A stretch of 64,000 bases of DNA from UBA9611 sp965237595 (GTDB lineage Bacteria > Chloroflexota > Dehalococcoidia > Lucifugimonadales > UBA3495): NCBI GenBank assembly GCA_965237595.1, contig CBDEFY010000007.1, positions 992,001 to 1,056,000 on the forward strand. Reading direction: 5' to 3'. Both the position numbers and the translations under genes were made by a program. The notes beneath the pieces were generated by a model. The model saw only the letters and a list, made by a program, of their open reading frames with translations. It was not told the origin of the DNA and did not search any database. Of the stretch, positions 45,289 to 53,859 are shown one piece after another. Within the stretch, counting starts at the first letter, position 1. The number at the start of each line of letters is the position of its first letter.

Positions 45289-45834
45289 TTACTTGGGCAG
45301 GGTGCTTATATATAGGGCGATGGCGATCCGTTCTTCCGCACTCAACAGCTTTCCAAAGGGCGGCATGACCGAATTAGGCCCGAATGGCCGGATGGTGGCC
45401 CGCAGGAATGGCTCGATGGCCGATGCCGGCAAGGTTGTCAGGTCGGGCGTGACGAAGGTCTCGTACCCGTAGCTATCGCGCAGTTTGTCCAGCACCGGAC
45501 CGGTGCCTTTGGCGTCGACGCCGTGGCACATCTGGCAGTTGACCCGGAATAGGTCGGCGCCGGTGTTGGTTACGGTGGATGCGGTGGGCGGGTAGAAGGC
45601 CACCGCGCCGGCCACGCCGGTGAGACGGGGTGGCTCATGGGATTTGTAGGACTGCTGGTAATGCTGCTCATAGAAGATGTCCACCGGGTAGGTGCCCTGG
45701 GAACAGCCGGCCACCAGAAGCCCGAACAGGATGGCGGTGCCGAAGAACCAGCCCTTCACTCCACGCTTGCCTTCTCCGGCCTGCGGAAGGGCCATGCCGT
45801 ACTTAAAAGAATATGGACCGGCCCGGTTTCTCAT
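45289..45834 (-). CDS. actE: ACIII monohaem lipoprotein cytochrome c ActE
   Basis: 181 residues. Lipobox LLVAGC near residue 44 shows lipid anchoring. One haem site CQMCHG lies in NCQMCHGVDAKGTGPVLD, and MPPFGKLLSAEERIAIALYIS gives the axial methionine. As ActE of Alternative Complex III it takes electrons from the pentahaem/Fe-S core. Its ATG overlaps the actD stop by one base (TAATG). Confidence 0.9.
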   Translation of the reverse strand: MRNRAGPYSFKYGMALPQAGEGKRGVKGWFFGTAILFGLLVAGCSQGTYPVDIFYEQHYQQSYKSHEPPRLTGVAGAVAFYPPTASTVTNTGADLFRVNCQMCHGVDAKGTGPVLDKLRDSYGYETFVTPDLTTLPASAIEPFLRATIRPFGPNSVMPPFGKLLSAEERIAIALYISTLPK

Positions 45835-46349
45835 TACGCTCCGCTCTGACGCACTACGTCGACGGCTCCGGCCTGGGTCAGCAGGGTCTGGGTCGACGTC
45901 AACTGGTCTTCTTCCACGTTGACTAAGACGCCGATGTAGCCTTCCGTAATCCGGGTGTCATACAGGCCCTGTTTGAACGCGGGCAGCCGGGCCTCGAAGA
46001 TGATTCCAATGATGGTGAAGATGATGGCCGTGAGCATGGTGCTTTCGTAGGCCACCACAGCCATGGGAGGCAGAGACAAGATCGGTTTGCCGCCCTGGAC
46101 CAACGGGTAGGCCATCTGGGTCATGGAAGTCAGCAGGACCCCCACGGTGAGGCCAATGATCGCGCCGACAAAGGGGAAGATGTAGAGCCGGTGGCTCTCA
46201 TGCCGCTCCCCGAATGCGCCCTCCGGATAGGGCGCGTCCGTAAGAAAGTCGTAATCGGATTGCGCGACACCGGCCGCCTTGAGAGCATCGCCTGCATCGG
46301 CGGCGTGATCGGCGGTTTCAAACAGCCCCAAAATCGGTAATTTGGCCAT
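45834..46349 (-). CDS. actD: ACIII subunit ActD (DUF3341)
   Basis: 171 residues with the DUF3341 pattern: ILGLFETADHAADAGDALKA, DFLTDAPYPEGAFGE, HRLYIFPFVGAIIGLTVGVL and a second helix around YESTMLTAIIFTIIGIIFEARL, ending in NVEEDQLTSTQTLLTQAGA. Two membrane helices with cytoplasmic ends. It is a structural subunit of ACIII, tightly coupled to actE. Confidence 0.92.
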   Translation of the reverse strand: MAKLPILGLFETADHAADAGDALKAAGVAQSDYDFLTDAPYPEGAFGERHESHRLYIFPFVGAIIGLTVGVLLTSMTQMAYPLVQGGKPILSLPPMAVVAYESTMLTAIIFTIIGIIFEARLPAFKQGLYDTRITEGYIGVLVNVEEDQLTSTQTLLTQAGAVDVVRQSGA

Positions 46350-46409
46350 TTTCTGTTCCCTCGAGATGCCTACTCTTTATCAGTATTCCCGGGGTTAGTG
46401 TTCCCGTGC

Positions 46410-47825
46410 TTAATCTTCACGGAAGGTCGCTGGCACTGTCACCCGGCCAATCCTTATTTCTGTTCTAAGAATCTCTCCCTCTTTGATGTCATAAAGCGGG
46501 ATCAGCGGCACTACTTTGGCGATCGTCAACATCAGCATGGAGACCATGGCGAAGGTGCCGGTGATGATGAGCCATTCCACAGTGCTGGGCCGGTAGGTGT
46601 ACCAGTCAAAGGTCAGCAATTGTTTGCGGGCCAGGCCGGGCACGATAATCAAGAACCGCTCCAGCCACATGCCGATGTTCACCGAGATACAAGCGATGGA
46701 CATGATCCACAGGTTCCGGCGGGCGGAACGGCTGAGCCAGATGGAAACCGGCAAGAAATAGGTCAGCCCAACGAAAATGAACATCCATATATTCCACGGA
46801 CTTATCATGAACTGGAAGTTCCGCACGGCTATCTCGTCGGCTTCCCGTCCATAGAAGCCGAAGATCACTTCCATGACGAAGAAGTAGAACCATCCGGTGG
46901 CCACAACAATCAACAGGCGGCCCAGAGCATCGATATGCTCGTGACGGATGTAGTTCTGCCAACTGTAAATGTAGCGCAGAATAATCAACACCAAGGCGAC
47001 GGCGGACACTCCGGAGTGGACTGCGCCGACCACGAAGTAGGGGGCGAAGATGGTGGAGTGCCAGGACTTGACGGACACGGCCATACCGAAGTCCCAGGAC
47101 ACGATGCTGTGCACTGAGACGAACACCGGCAGGATCAGCGCCGAGAGCAGCACTCCGGCGATGATTTGTAGCTTCCATTGCCGGGGGTTGCCCTGCCAGC
47201 CCATGGCCAGCATCCCGTAGACGCGGTTGCTCAGGCCGGTTGTGCGGTCACGCAACACTGCGAAGTCAGGAATCAACGCGACCATTACGAATAGGATGCT
47301 GGATGTCAGGTAGGTGTATACGGCGCTGGGGTCCCAGACCAACGGCGACCGGACGTTGGGCCAGATTCCGCGGGCGTAGTCGTAGGGGACGAATGGCAAG
47401 GTGTAGATCCAGTAGACCGTGCGCCACGGGCGACCAGTATGGATCAGAGGCATCAACATGGCCGTCATCAGCGAGAAGACGGTCAGTATCTCCGCGGCCC
47501 GGGTGGCGGGACGCCGCCATTCGGCCTTGGACAGCCGAAGGATGGCCGATAGCATCACGCCGGCGTGGCTGATGCCGATCCAGAAAACGAAGTTGGTGAT
47601 GAAGAAGCCCCACATCACCGGGCGGTTTAGGCCGGTAACGCCGAAGCCCTGGTTAATCAGGAAGCCGGCGGCGCTCATGGCGGTAAGCACGATGAAGCCA
47701 AGGATGCCGATGGCCGCCCAGAACCACTTGGGGGAGTTGAGGACGCTTACCAGCAGTTCCCGGTTTACCTGCCTAGATTGTAGCGGCGTGCCTTCCTGCA
47801 TGATGCTCCATCGGATGGTGCCCAT
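46410..47825 (-). CDS. ACIII NrfD-like membrane subunit (ActC/ActF type), second in order
   Basis: 471 residues, about ten helices, of the polysulfide reductase NrfD family, which supplies quinol binding in ACIII. Family pieces: GLNRPVMWGFFITNFVFWIG, SHAGVMLSAILRL, RPWRTVYWIYTLP, SVHSIVSWDFGMAV and WHSTIFAPYFVVGAVHSG. ATG 47825 with GGAGGTG upstream. It is the second of two adjacent NrfD genes; ACIII normally has ActC and ActF and I cannot assign which is which by eye, so no symbol is given. Confidence 0.92.
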   Translation of the reverse strand: MGTIRWSIMQEGTPLQSRQVNRELLVSVLNSPKWFWAAIGILGFIVLTAMSAAGFLINQGFGVTGLNRPVMWGFFITNFVFWIGISHAGVMLSAILRLSKAEWRRPATRAAEILTVFSLMTAMLMPLIHTGRPWRTVYWIYTLPFVPYDYARGIWPNVRSPLVWDPSAVYTYLTSSILFVMVALIPDFAVLRDRTTGLSNRVYGMLAMGWQGNPRQWKLQIIAGVLLSALILPVFVSVHSIVSWDFGMAVSVKSWHSTIFAPYFVVGAVHSGVSAVALVLIILRYIYSWQNYIRHEHIDALGRLLIVVATGWFYFFVMEVIFGFYGREADEIAVRNFQFMISPWNIWMFIFVGLTYFLPVSIWLSRSARRNLWIMSIACISVNIGMWLERFLIIVPGLARKQLLTFDWYTYRPSTVEWLIITGTFAMVSMLMLTIAKVVPLIPLYDIKEGEILRTEIRIGRVTVPATFRED

Positions 47826-47863
47826 TATATGGGCCCACCTCCGATGCCCGGCTGTAGGTCTAC

Positions 47864-49294
47864 TTACTCAGGTTTGCCCAATATCAGATATTCACCACGG
47901 ATGAACCTGCCCCACTTTTGGTACAGGGCGCCCTCCTTCATCTCCCAGAGAGAAAGCAAGGGTAGCAGCTTGGTTGCTGCCAGGTAGACGAAGACGGCCG
48001 CGGCGAGTCCTCCGACCACCATGAAAACGTCCCAGACGTCGGGATAGACCGGCGAGGGGAGATGTTCGAAAATCTGGTTGTATATCTCTGCGCCCTCCGT
48101 GGCGTTGGCTGCCCCGACGAAGATCCTGATGTTGAACATCAGGCCTCCGAATAGCACCATGACTCCAGCGAGGGCCGGCCCCCAAGCGCTACGGCGCACA
48201 GGGTTCCAAAGTAGTACCGCAAACGGAGCGGCGAAGCTGAACACCAGATTAAGAAGGAATATGATGGCGTATGTATCGACAATCAAGTATTTGATGATGT
48301 TCTGTTCCACCTCCGTCCGGCCGTACCAGAAGGTAATGAAGAAGGCGAACAGGTGATAGACCCACAGCAGGGTTACGCCCAGAAGCACCTTGCTGGCCGA
48401 CCAGAAGGTTGACTTGCCGATGTAGCCTTCGTAGCCGCCCCATCGCCGCATGATGAATAGTGTGATGAGGACGGCGCCGAGGGCCATCTGGAGGCTGGTG
48501 ATGGAGTAGATGACCGGGAATATGGAGTCCTTCCATCCGGGGATCAAGCTCTGAGCGTATTCGGAGCTAATCATGAAGTAGACGAAGATCAGGATCATGA
48601 AGTAGAAGGCGCCCAGCAGGGCCAGCCCCGCCTTCTGCGTGTTCCATTGGCGTTTGGTGCCGTACCAATGGCCGGCCAATCTGTTGTATAGCCAGCCCTT
48701 AATACCGGTTGCTGTACCGCGGGACTCAGCCATGTCCGGCATCACCGATACCCAAAGGATTGCCATCGAAGTAATGGCCAGGAATGCTACTCCCAACAGG
48801 TCCCAAGCGTGGGGAGAACCAATTGGGCCCTCGAACCAGACTGTTCTCCGCAATTCAAGTTGCCCTTCGACCACGCCTTCTGGATTGCCCAGAGACGGGA
48901 GGAGGAACATCAGGGGGATGAACATAAGAAGGTTCAAGATTCCGACTATCGAAAACAGCTCCGCGATCCGGGAAAGGGGTCTACGCCAGTGACTCTTGGT
49001 GAAACGGAACGCCACCGCCACCAAAGGTGCTCCGCTGGTGACCATAAACACCATGGAGAAGACGGCCATGTAGTAGCCCCAAGGGGCGATATTGTCGAAT
49101 CCATCATCGGCCGCCCGAGCCACGAATCCCACTATTCCGAGTATGAATAAGATACCCGTGACGGCCAGAGCGATGGTGAAAGGCTGAGGCATGGACCTCG
49201 TCTTTTCCGAGACGTCCTGACTCATCACCGTGGCATCGGGGAATACCCACATGCCGGCGTGTTGCCCGTGACCTTGGGGTTCGCTAGCCGCCAT
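47864..49294 (-). CDS. ACIII NrfD-like membrane subunit (ActC/ActF type), first in order
   Basis: 476 residues, ten helices: PWGYYMAVFSMVFMVTSGAP, PIGSPHAWDLLGVAFLAITS, MISSEYAQSLIPGWKDSIFP and IFLLNLVFSFAAPFAVLLW. It diverges from its neighbour but has the same NrfD-type core. It directly follows the Fe-S subunit gene, which is where ActC lies in canonical operons. Together with the second NrfD it would frame the membrane part of the complex. Confidence 0.9.
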   Translation of the reverse strand: MAASEPQGHGQHAGMWVFPDATVMSQDVSEKTRSMPQPFTIALAVTGILFILGIVGFVARAADDGFDNIAPWGYYMAVFSMVFMVTSGAPLVAVAFRFTKSHWRRPLSRIAELFSIVGILNLLMFIPLMFLLPSLGNPEGVVEGQLELRRTVWFEGPIGSPHAWDLLGVAFLAITSMAILWVSVMPDMAESRGTATGIKGWLYNRLAGHWYGTKRQWNTQKAGLALLGAFYFMILIFVYFMISSEYAQSLIPGWKDSIFPVIYSITSLQMALGAVLITLFIMRRWGGYEGYIGKSTFWSASKVLLGVTLLWVYHLFAFFITFWYGRTEVEQNIIKYLIVDTYAIIFLLNLVFSFAAPFAVLLWNPVRRSAWGPALAGVMVLFGGLMFNIRIFVGAANATEGAEIYNQIFEHLPSPVYPDVWDVFMVVGGLAAAVFVYLAATKLLPLLSLWEMKEGALYQKWGRFIRGEYLILGKPE

Positions 49295-49298
49295 CTAT

Positions 49299-50129
49299 CT
49301 AGGCCTTTTCCAACGGGAAGGGTTCAACCTTCTTCAGGTAAATCACATTGGGCTTGGTGCCCACCTCTTCCAACAACCGGTAGACCCGGGTGTGCGCTTC
49401 ATCAACGTGTCCGCCGTGGTGCCGGGTCTCGATCTGCTCGTTGGCTTCGTCGAAATACTCTTTCACCGGGCCGGTCTCGTCGTGCTGGTCGGCAAACTTC
49501 AGAGCGTTGGTCGGACAGGACTGGACGCAGGCCGGAAGGTAGTTGCCCTCTTTCATCTGCCGGTAGTTGAGATTGCGGTTAGCGACTGGGATCCGTTCGC
49601 CGGTCAGGGGCTCCAGACCGCGCCTCTCGACGTTGACCTCGCCACGGCGCAGGCGTTGCACGCAGAAGGTGCACTTCTCCATGATGCCCCGGCTCCTAAC
49701 GGTTACGTCGGGGTTCAATTGGTTCCTGAATCGCTCCGGCCACACCGGCTCCCAGAAGTTGAAGAACCGGACGGTATAGGGACAGTTGACCGAGCAGTAG
49801 CGGGTTCCTATGCAACGGTTGTAGATCTGAACGTTCATCCCTTCGTCGTTATGGTAGGTGGCGAAAACCGGGCACACCGGCTCGCAGGGCGCATTCTCGC
49901 AGTGCTGGCATAGGATGGGGATGAACTTGGCCTTAACGTTGGGAAATTCCCCCTCCCAGTACCGCTCGATACGGATCCATTCGTAAGCCCGCCGCTGTTG
50001 GAAATAGTCCTTGGTGTTGATGGGGATGTTGTTCTCTGCCTGGCAGGCGACAACACAGGCCTGGCACCCGGTGCATCGGTCCAAGTCCACCACCATTCCC
50101 CATTTATGATTTACGCGTTGAGTTACCAT
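49299..50129 (-). CDS. ACIII four-cluster ferredoxin subunit (C-terminal half of ActB)
   Basis: 276 residues with cysteine motifs for four iron-sulfur clusters: CTGCQACVVAC, CQHCENAPCEPVC, CIGTRYCSVNC and CTFCVQRL...ACVQSC. In many ACIII operons this part is fused behind the molybdopterin-like domain as ActB; here it is a separate gene 55 bp downstream of that domain. No signal peptide, so it must be exported or docked with its partner, which carries a Tat signal. Confidence 0.93.
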   Translation of the reverse strand: MVTQRVNHKWGMVVDLDRCTGCQACVVACQAENNIPINTKDYFQQRRAYEWIRIERYWEGEFPNVKAKFIPILCQHCENAPCEPVCPVFATYHNDEGMNVQIYNRCIGTRYCSVNCPYTVRFFNFWEPVWPERFRNQLNPDVTVRSRGIMEKCTFCVQRLRRGEVNVERRGLEPLTGERIPVANRNLNYRQMKEGNYLPACVQSCPTNALKFADQHDETGPVKEYFDEANEQIETRHHGGHVDEAHTRVYRLLEEVGTKPNVIYLKKVEPFPLEKA

Positions 50130-50184
50130 TGGCCTGCCTGTCTATATGATTCTCGGTTCATCTGTGAAATCGTGGGCGCCGCGA

Positions 50185-52503
50185 TTAGGCGTTCTCCGGC
50201 TTGATGGTCTTGATGATTTCCTCAGAGGGCGTGATACCAATCTCCTCCGACCTTACGCTGCCCTCCAACTTGGAGATGCTAACGCTGTCGCCGGTATTGG
50301 ACAACCGTACCCGAGTCCCGGCCCACGCCAGAGAACCGGTCCCTTTGACCTGGGTCGTTTCCAAGATGTCCATCACGTTGGAGCTCTCGGTACCGGGCCG
50401 GCCGATGGCGTAGTCGGAACCGTGCCGGCGGCCCTGTCCGAGCGGCACGCATACCACGTCGGGAGGGACGGCCGGGGTCGGATAAACCACGGCCCGGATG
50501 GAATCTTTGGACGACTCGATGCGGACGATGTCGCCTTCTTTTACCCCCAGCTCGTCGGCGGCGCTGTCACTAATCTCCACCCAGGTCTGCCAGGTGACGG
50601 TGGACAAGGGGTCGGGCGCGGCCTGAAGCCACGGCAGGTGGCCATTGTACCCGTCCAGCAGGGAGTTGTGGACGAAGGGCACCAGGTAATAGGAGCCGGA
50701 ACCGATGCCGATTCCCCTAAACTCCGGGTCTGACGCTCTATTGGCGATGTTCAGCAACAGCTCGTTGGGCGCTTGGGCATTGGTGGGTCCGGTGGAACCC
50801 TCGTCCCACCAACCGCCGCGTTGCAGCAGACGGTTCCAGAATTCGTCAGCGGATGCGGCTTCAATGGAGCCCCGGTTCAGGGCGAACAGGGCGTCGGAGC
50901 CTTCCCGGAGCATGGTCTTGAAATTGGTCCACGGCAACTGGGACTCCTCTCCCAATTCTTGGGCCATGGTCAGCAAGACATCTGGGAAGCTGAGGGGATC
51001 AAGGTCGAACAACGGGTTCACCACTGGTTGCTGCATTCCCACAACCTGGTAGCCGGGCCCCGGCTCGGATATGTCGTCGCCCCAGTCTTCCAGGTAGACC
51101 CGGTCGGGAAGAATCAGGTCTGCCATCACACTGGTGTCGTCCAAGAACGGTGAGAAGCTGACCACGAACAGGTCCGGGGCTTGGGCGATGGCGTCTCTGA
51201 GCTGCAAGGACTCGGGAAGGCCGTGCACCGGGTCCGCCCCGTGGAGCATCAGCATCTTGGTTCGGCCGCTGCGAATCTGCTCGGTGATGCGGGTCCAGTC
51301 TTCCAGGCTGCCCACCTTGCTGGAGGCGGGGACGCCGTCCCATGGGCTGCCTGGGTTGAATTTCACTCCGCCCTTGACGCCAACGCTCCCCACCAAGTAG
51401 TTGAGGGCATAGACGGCTTCCAAGCTGAAGAGACCGTTGCTCTGTGCTCCGGCGGAACCACCGCCGATGGCGATGCTGGGCTGCCTCCGGGCGAAACTGC
51501 GGGCCAGGTTCTTCAGGAATTCCACTGGGTCGCCGCCGATCATCGCCGGGGTGAGACCGGCCTTGGTGACTATATTTTCGGGCCGGAAGGTGTCTAGGAT
51601 CTGAACGCCAGCCTCGCCGCCAACCAAGGCGTCCACGTCCACGCCGCTGGCTTGGAGGTTCTCCGAGACGATGACCTGGGCCAAGCTGAGGGCAATATGG
51701 CCTTCCCAACCGGGCCGCACCGGCAGCCATTTGTCGGCGTTGGCCGCAGTCATGGAGAACCGCGAATCTATCTGGTATAGCATGCCCCGGTCACGGCCTG
51801 CGCCCTGTCTGAACTCACCGTACCCGCGGTTGAAGCGGGTGGGAGAGACCCAGGTAGAGAGGAAGTCCGCGCCAAAGGAAAGGATGAATTGGGTGTTTTC
51901 CAGGTCGAAGTCTGGCAGGGATTCCTGTTGGAAACAATTCTTGACCGCCGCCCGCAGGGTGTTGTTGTCGATGGTTTCAAAGCCCAGTTGCTCCCCGCCG
52001 ATGGCAGAGGCGAACCGGTCGGCGACCAGGCCCAGATGTCCGCGGAGGGGCTCGGTAATCATCACCGAGGACGACCCACGGGCTTGGAGGGCGTTGCGCA
52101 GCGAATCCATGCCGTTGGGCTGCCAATTGACGGGCAGGAACTGGCCTGAGCCGCGAGGTCCACTGCGCCGCATGGGCGACGAGACGCGGTCCGGATGGTA
52201 CAGGGCCTGGAGCCCGGCCTCGCAGCGGGCGTGGCTCTTGCCTTGGTTGGTCGGGTAGAAGGGGTTGCCCTGGATCTTCTTGGCCCGGCCTTCCATGACC
52301 CGTACGACAATCCCCTCGCAAGACGGGCAGGTACGGCACAGGCTGGCGTACCAGTTGTCGTTTCCCCGGACCAAGTCTTCGGGCAGGCGCACGGGACTCT
52401 GGATGTCCAACTCCCCGTAACGGATGCCAAATCCTTCACAGGCGACGGCTCCCACCGCTCCCAAGCCGGCCCAAGCAAGAAAGTTTCGCCGGGTTAGTTT
52501 CAT
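50185..52503 (-). CDS. actB: ACIII molybdopterin-oxidoreductase-like subunit (N-terminal part of ActB)
   Basis: 772 residues. A Tat signal (KLTRRNFLAWAGLGAVGA) sends the folded protein across the membrane. An N-terminal Cys set (CRTCPSCEGIVVRV…C) and the MopB fold (RPGWEGHIALSLAQVI, IGGGSAGAQSNG, MLMLHGADPVHGLPES, LILPDRVYLEDWGDD, TVTWQTWVEIS) match ActB, which has the fold but is known not to use molybdenum. It is complete and precedes the separate Fe-S gene, so ActB is split in this organism. Confidence 0.93.
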   Translation of the reverse strand: MKLTRRNFLAWAGLGAVGAVACEGFGIRYGELDIQSPVRLPEDLVRGNDNWYASLCRTCPSCEGIVVRVMEGRAKKIQGNPFYPTNQGKSHARCEAGLQALYHPDRVSSPMRRSGPRGSGQFLPVNWQPNGMDSLRNALQARGSSSVMITEPLRGHLGLVADRFASAIGGEQLGFETIDNNTLRAAVKNCFQQESLPDFDLENTQFILSFGADFLSTWVSPTRFNRGYGEFRQGAGRDRGMLYQIDSRFSMTAANADKWLPVRPGWEGHIALSLAQVIVSENLQASGVDVDALVGGEAGVQILDTFRPENIVTKAGLTPAMIGGDPVEFLKNLARSFARRQPSIAIGGGSAGAQSNGLFSLEAVYALNYLVGSVGVKGGVKFNPGSPWDGVPASSKVGSLEDWTRITEQIRSGRTKMLMLHGADPVHGLPESLQLRDAIAQAPDLFVVSFSPFLDDTSVMADLILPDRVYLEDWGDDISEPGPGYQVVGMQQPVVNPLFDLDPLSFPDVLLTMAQELGEESQLPWTNFKTMLREGSDALFALNRGSIEAASADEFWNRLLQRGGWWDEGSTGPTNAQAPNELLLNIANRASDPEFRGIGIGSGSYYLVPFVHNSLLDGYNGHLPWLQAAPDPLSTVTWQTWVEISDSAADELGVKEGDIVRIESSKDSIRAVVYPTPAVPPDVVCVPLGQGRRHGSDYAIGRPGTESSNVMDILETTQVKGTGSLAWAGTRVRLSNTGDSVSISKLEGSVRSEEIGITPSEEIIKTIKPENA

Positions 52504-52525
52504 CTAGCTATGACCCTGCAATCCA

Positions 52526-53152
52526 TTACTTGTGACAGACCGTGCAGTCCGTGGAGATGCTGTTGTCCCGGTGGCAATCGAGACAGGTTCCCATCTTCAG
52601 TGACTGGCCGGTCTTGGGTGTCACCACGGTCGCGTTGCCAACGTCGCCGTGACAGATGGTGCAGGTCTGGGCGACGTCTAGGGTCTGGGTGATTTCTTCA
52701 CCGTTGATGCTGTACTTAACGGGGATTGTCTCGTCGGTGAAGTACCTGATATGCGCTTCGTGGATGAAGCGGACGTGGTCCGGAAGGCGGTGGACGCGCT
52801 CCCAGTTGATGGGCTGGTCTGTTTCGAAGGCCGTCCTGACCTTTTCAATCTCGGCCTGGGCAGTGACATTCACGCCGTCGATGTCCTTGTGGCAGAAAAG
52901 GCACTGCTCCACGGCGGGTACGGTGGCCGCCGCGCCCTTAGTCACGTTCCGATGACAGAACTCGCACTGGATATTGTTGTCGGCCACGTGGACCGTGTGG
53001 GGGAAGGCCACCGGTTGGGCTGGGGCGTTGCCAAGGCCGAATGGAGGGTTGGAGAACCAAGAGATGAGCAAAACCACGAGGATGAAACCGATAATGACGG
53101 TTACAACCCCGCCAGCTACCATCAGAAGCAGCATTTTCCCCCTTGGCGCCAT
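52526..53152 (-). CDS. actA: ACIII pentahaem cytochrome c ActA
   Basis: 208 residues with an N-terminal membrane anchor (LLLMVAGGVVTVIIGFILVVLL) and five CxxCH haem sites: CEFCH, CLFCH, CTICH, CLDCH and CTVCH. Distal His ligands are plausible in FPHTVHV and RFIHEAHI. This is the standard five-haem ActA of Alternative Complex III. It lies between the small membrane protein and actB. Confidence 0.94.
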   Translation of the reverse strand: MAPRGKMLLLMVAGGVVTVIIGFILVVLLISWFSNPPFGLGNAPAQPVAFPHTVHVADNNIQCEFCHRNVTKGAAATVPAVEQCLFCHKDIDGVNVTAQAEIEKVRTAFETDQPINWERVHRLPDHVRFIHEAHIRYFTDETIPVKYSINGEEITQTLDVAQTCTICHGDVGNATVVTPKTGQSLKMGTCLDCHRDNSISTDCTVCHK

Positions 53153-53211
53153 CTATTTAGTTGGTCCGTTCAATTTTGTTCCTGCCTGCGCTGGGTGCCA
53201 TTGATGCCGGG

Positions 53212-53508
53212 CTAAATCAAGAACCGGTTGTAAACTTGGCGCACATCCAATGTTGCGTTGATGGCAAGTACCAAGATGACTACGCCCGCGACGAACAGCA
53301 AAACGGCGAATCCAGTCAACGGGATGCGCAGGCGCTGCGTCGACTCCGGGAGTTGACCCGTGTTCACCAAGGAAGGAATTATGGCGTGCGCGGTCAGCAG
53401 AGTAATCGCGAAGGTGACTACGATTGGGAAATAAATCCAGAGCCACTGAAGATAGAGGTGGATGTTGGTCCACTCCACGCTGGTTAAAGCTTTGGGGTCG
53501 TCGAACAT
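53212..53508 (-). CDS. Small two-helix membrane protein leading the ACIII operon
   Basis: 98 residues from ATG 53508 (MFDDPKALTSVEWTNIHLYL). Two membrane helices (LQWLWIYFPIVVTFAITLLTA and LTGFAVLLFVAGVVILVLAI) and a short tail DVRQVYNRFLI. No known domain. As first gene of the operon, 59 bp before actA, it may be an extra small subunit or assembly factor of the complex. Confidence 0.7.
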   Translation of the reverse strand: MFDDPKALTSVEWTNIHLYLQWLWIYFPIVVTFAITLLTAHAIIPSLVNTGQLPESTQRLRIPLTGFAVLLFVAGVVILVLAINATLDVRQVYNRFLI

Positions 53509-53859
53509 AGGACACCTATCGGTGGCCAAAAAATTAACGCCTTCACGAGGGTAACCGTGCCTAAAAAAAGCCTCCGGTCAGAGGCCAGATGGAAAATATC
53601 ACAACGCCAAAGGGGTGTCAAGGGATTTCAGCTTTGGTTACGCACGGATGCAGGCTTAACGCCCCTGCATGCAAGGGCGCAAAATTTTGTCGAATCAATC
53701 TGCCGATTCAGGCAGTCTCGACATTAACTTTGGGCCTAATTGTTTGAACTTAAAATTCCGGATTCCTATACTTAAATAAACACGGTGTCTGCGGGAATCG
53801 GAAAGAGCGCTAATCACAATGCTCAAACCTGAAATTAGAAACTATGGAACTGGAACACA
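53509..53859. other. Divergent promoter region and ACIII leader
   Basis: AT-rich stretch between the ACIII operon and the plus-strand hypothetical gene. A TATACTTAAATAA box near 53768-53780 could serve as a -10 for the plus-strand gene. A terminator-like hairpin (53563-53585) lies in the ACIII leader. Inverted CCCCTGCATGCAAGGG-like bases near 53660-53675 form a small palindrome. Confidence 0.5.
53563..53585 (-). terminator. Terminator-like hairpin in the ACIII operon leader
   Basis: Minus strand: GCCTCTGACCGGAGGC (5-6 bp stem, GACC loop) followed directly by seven T. It lies about 55 bases upstream of the first gene's ATG, and there is no upstream minus-strand gene for it to end. It is therefore placed like an attenuator. 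Confidence 0.65.
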
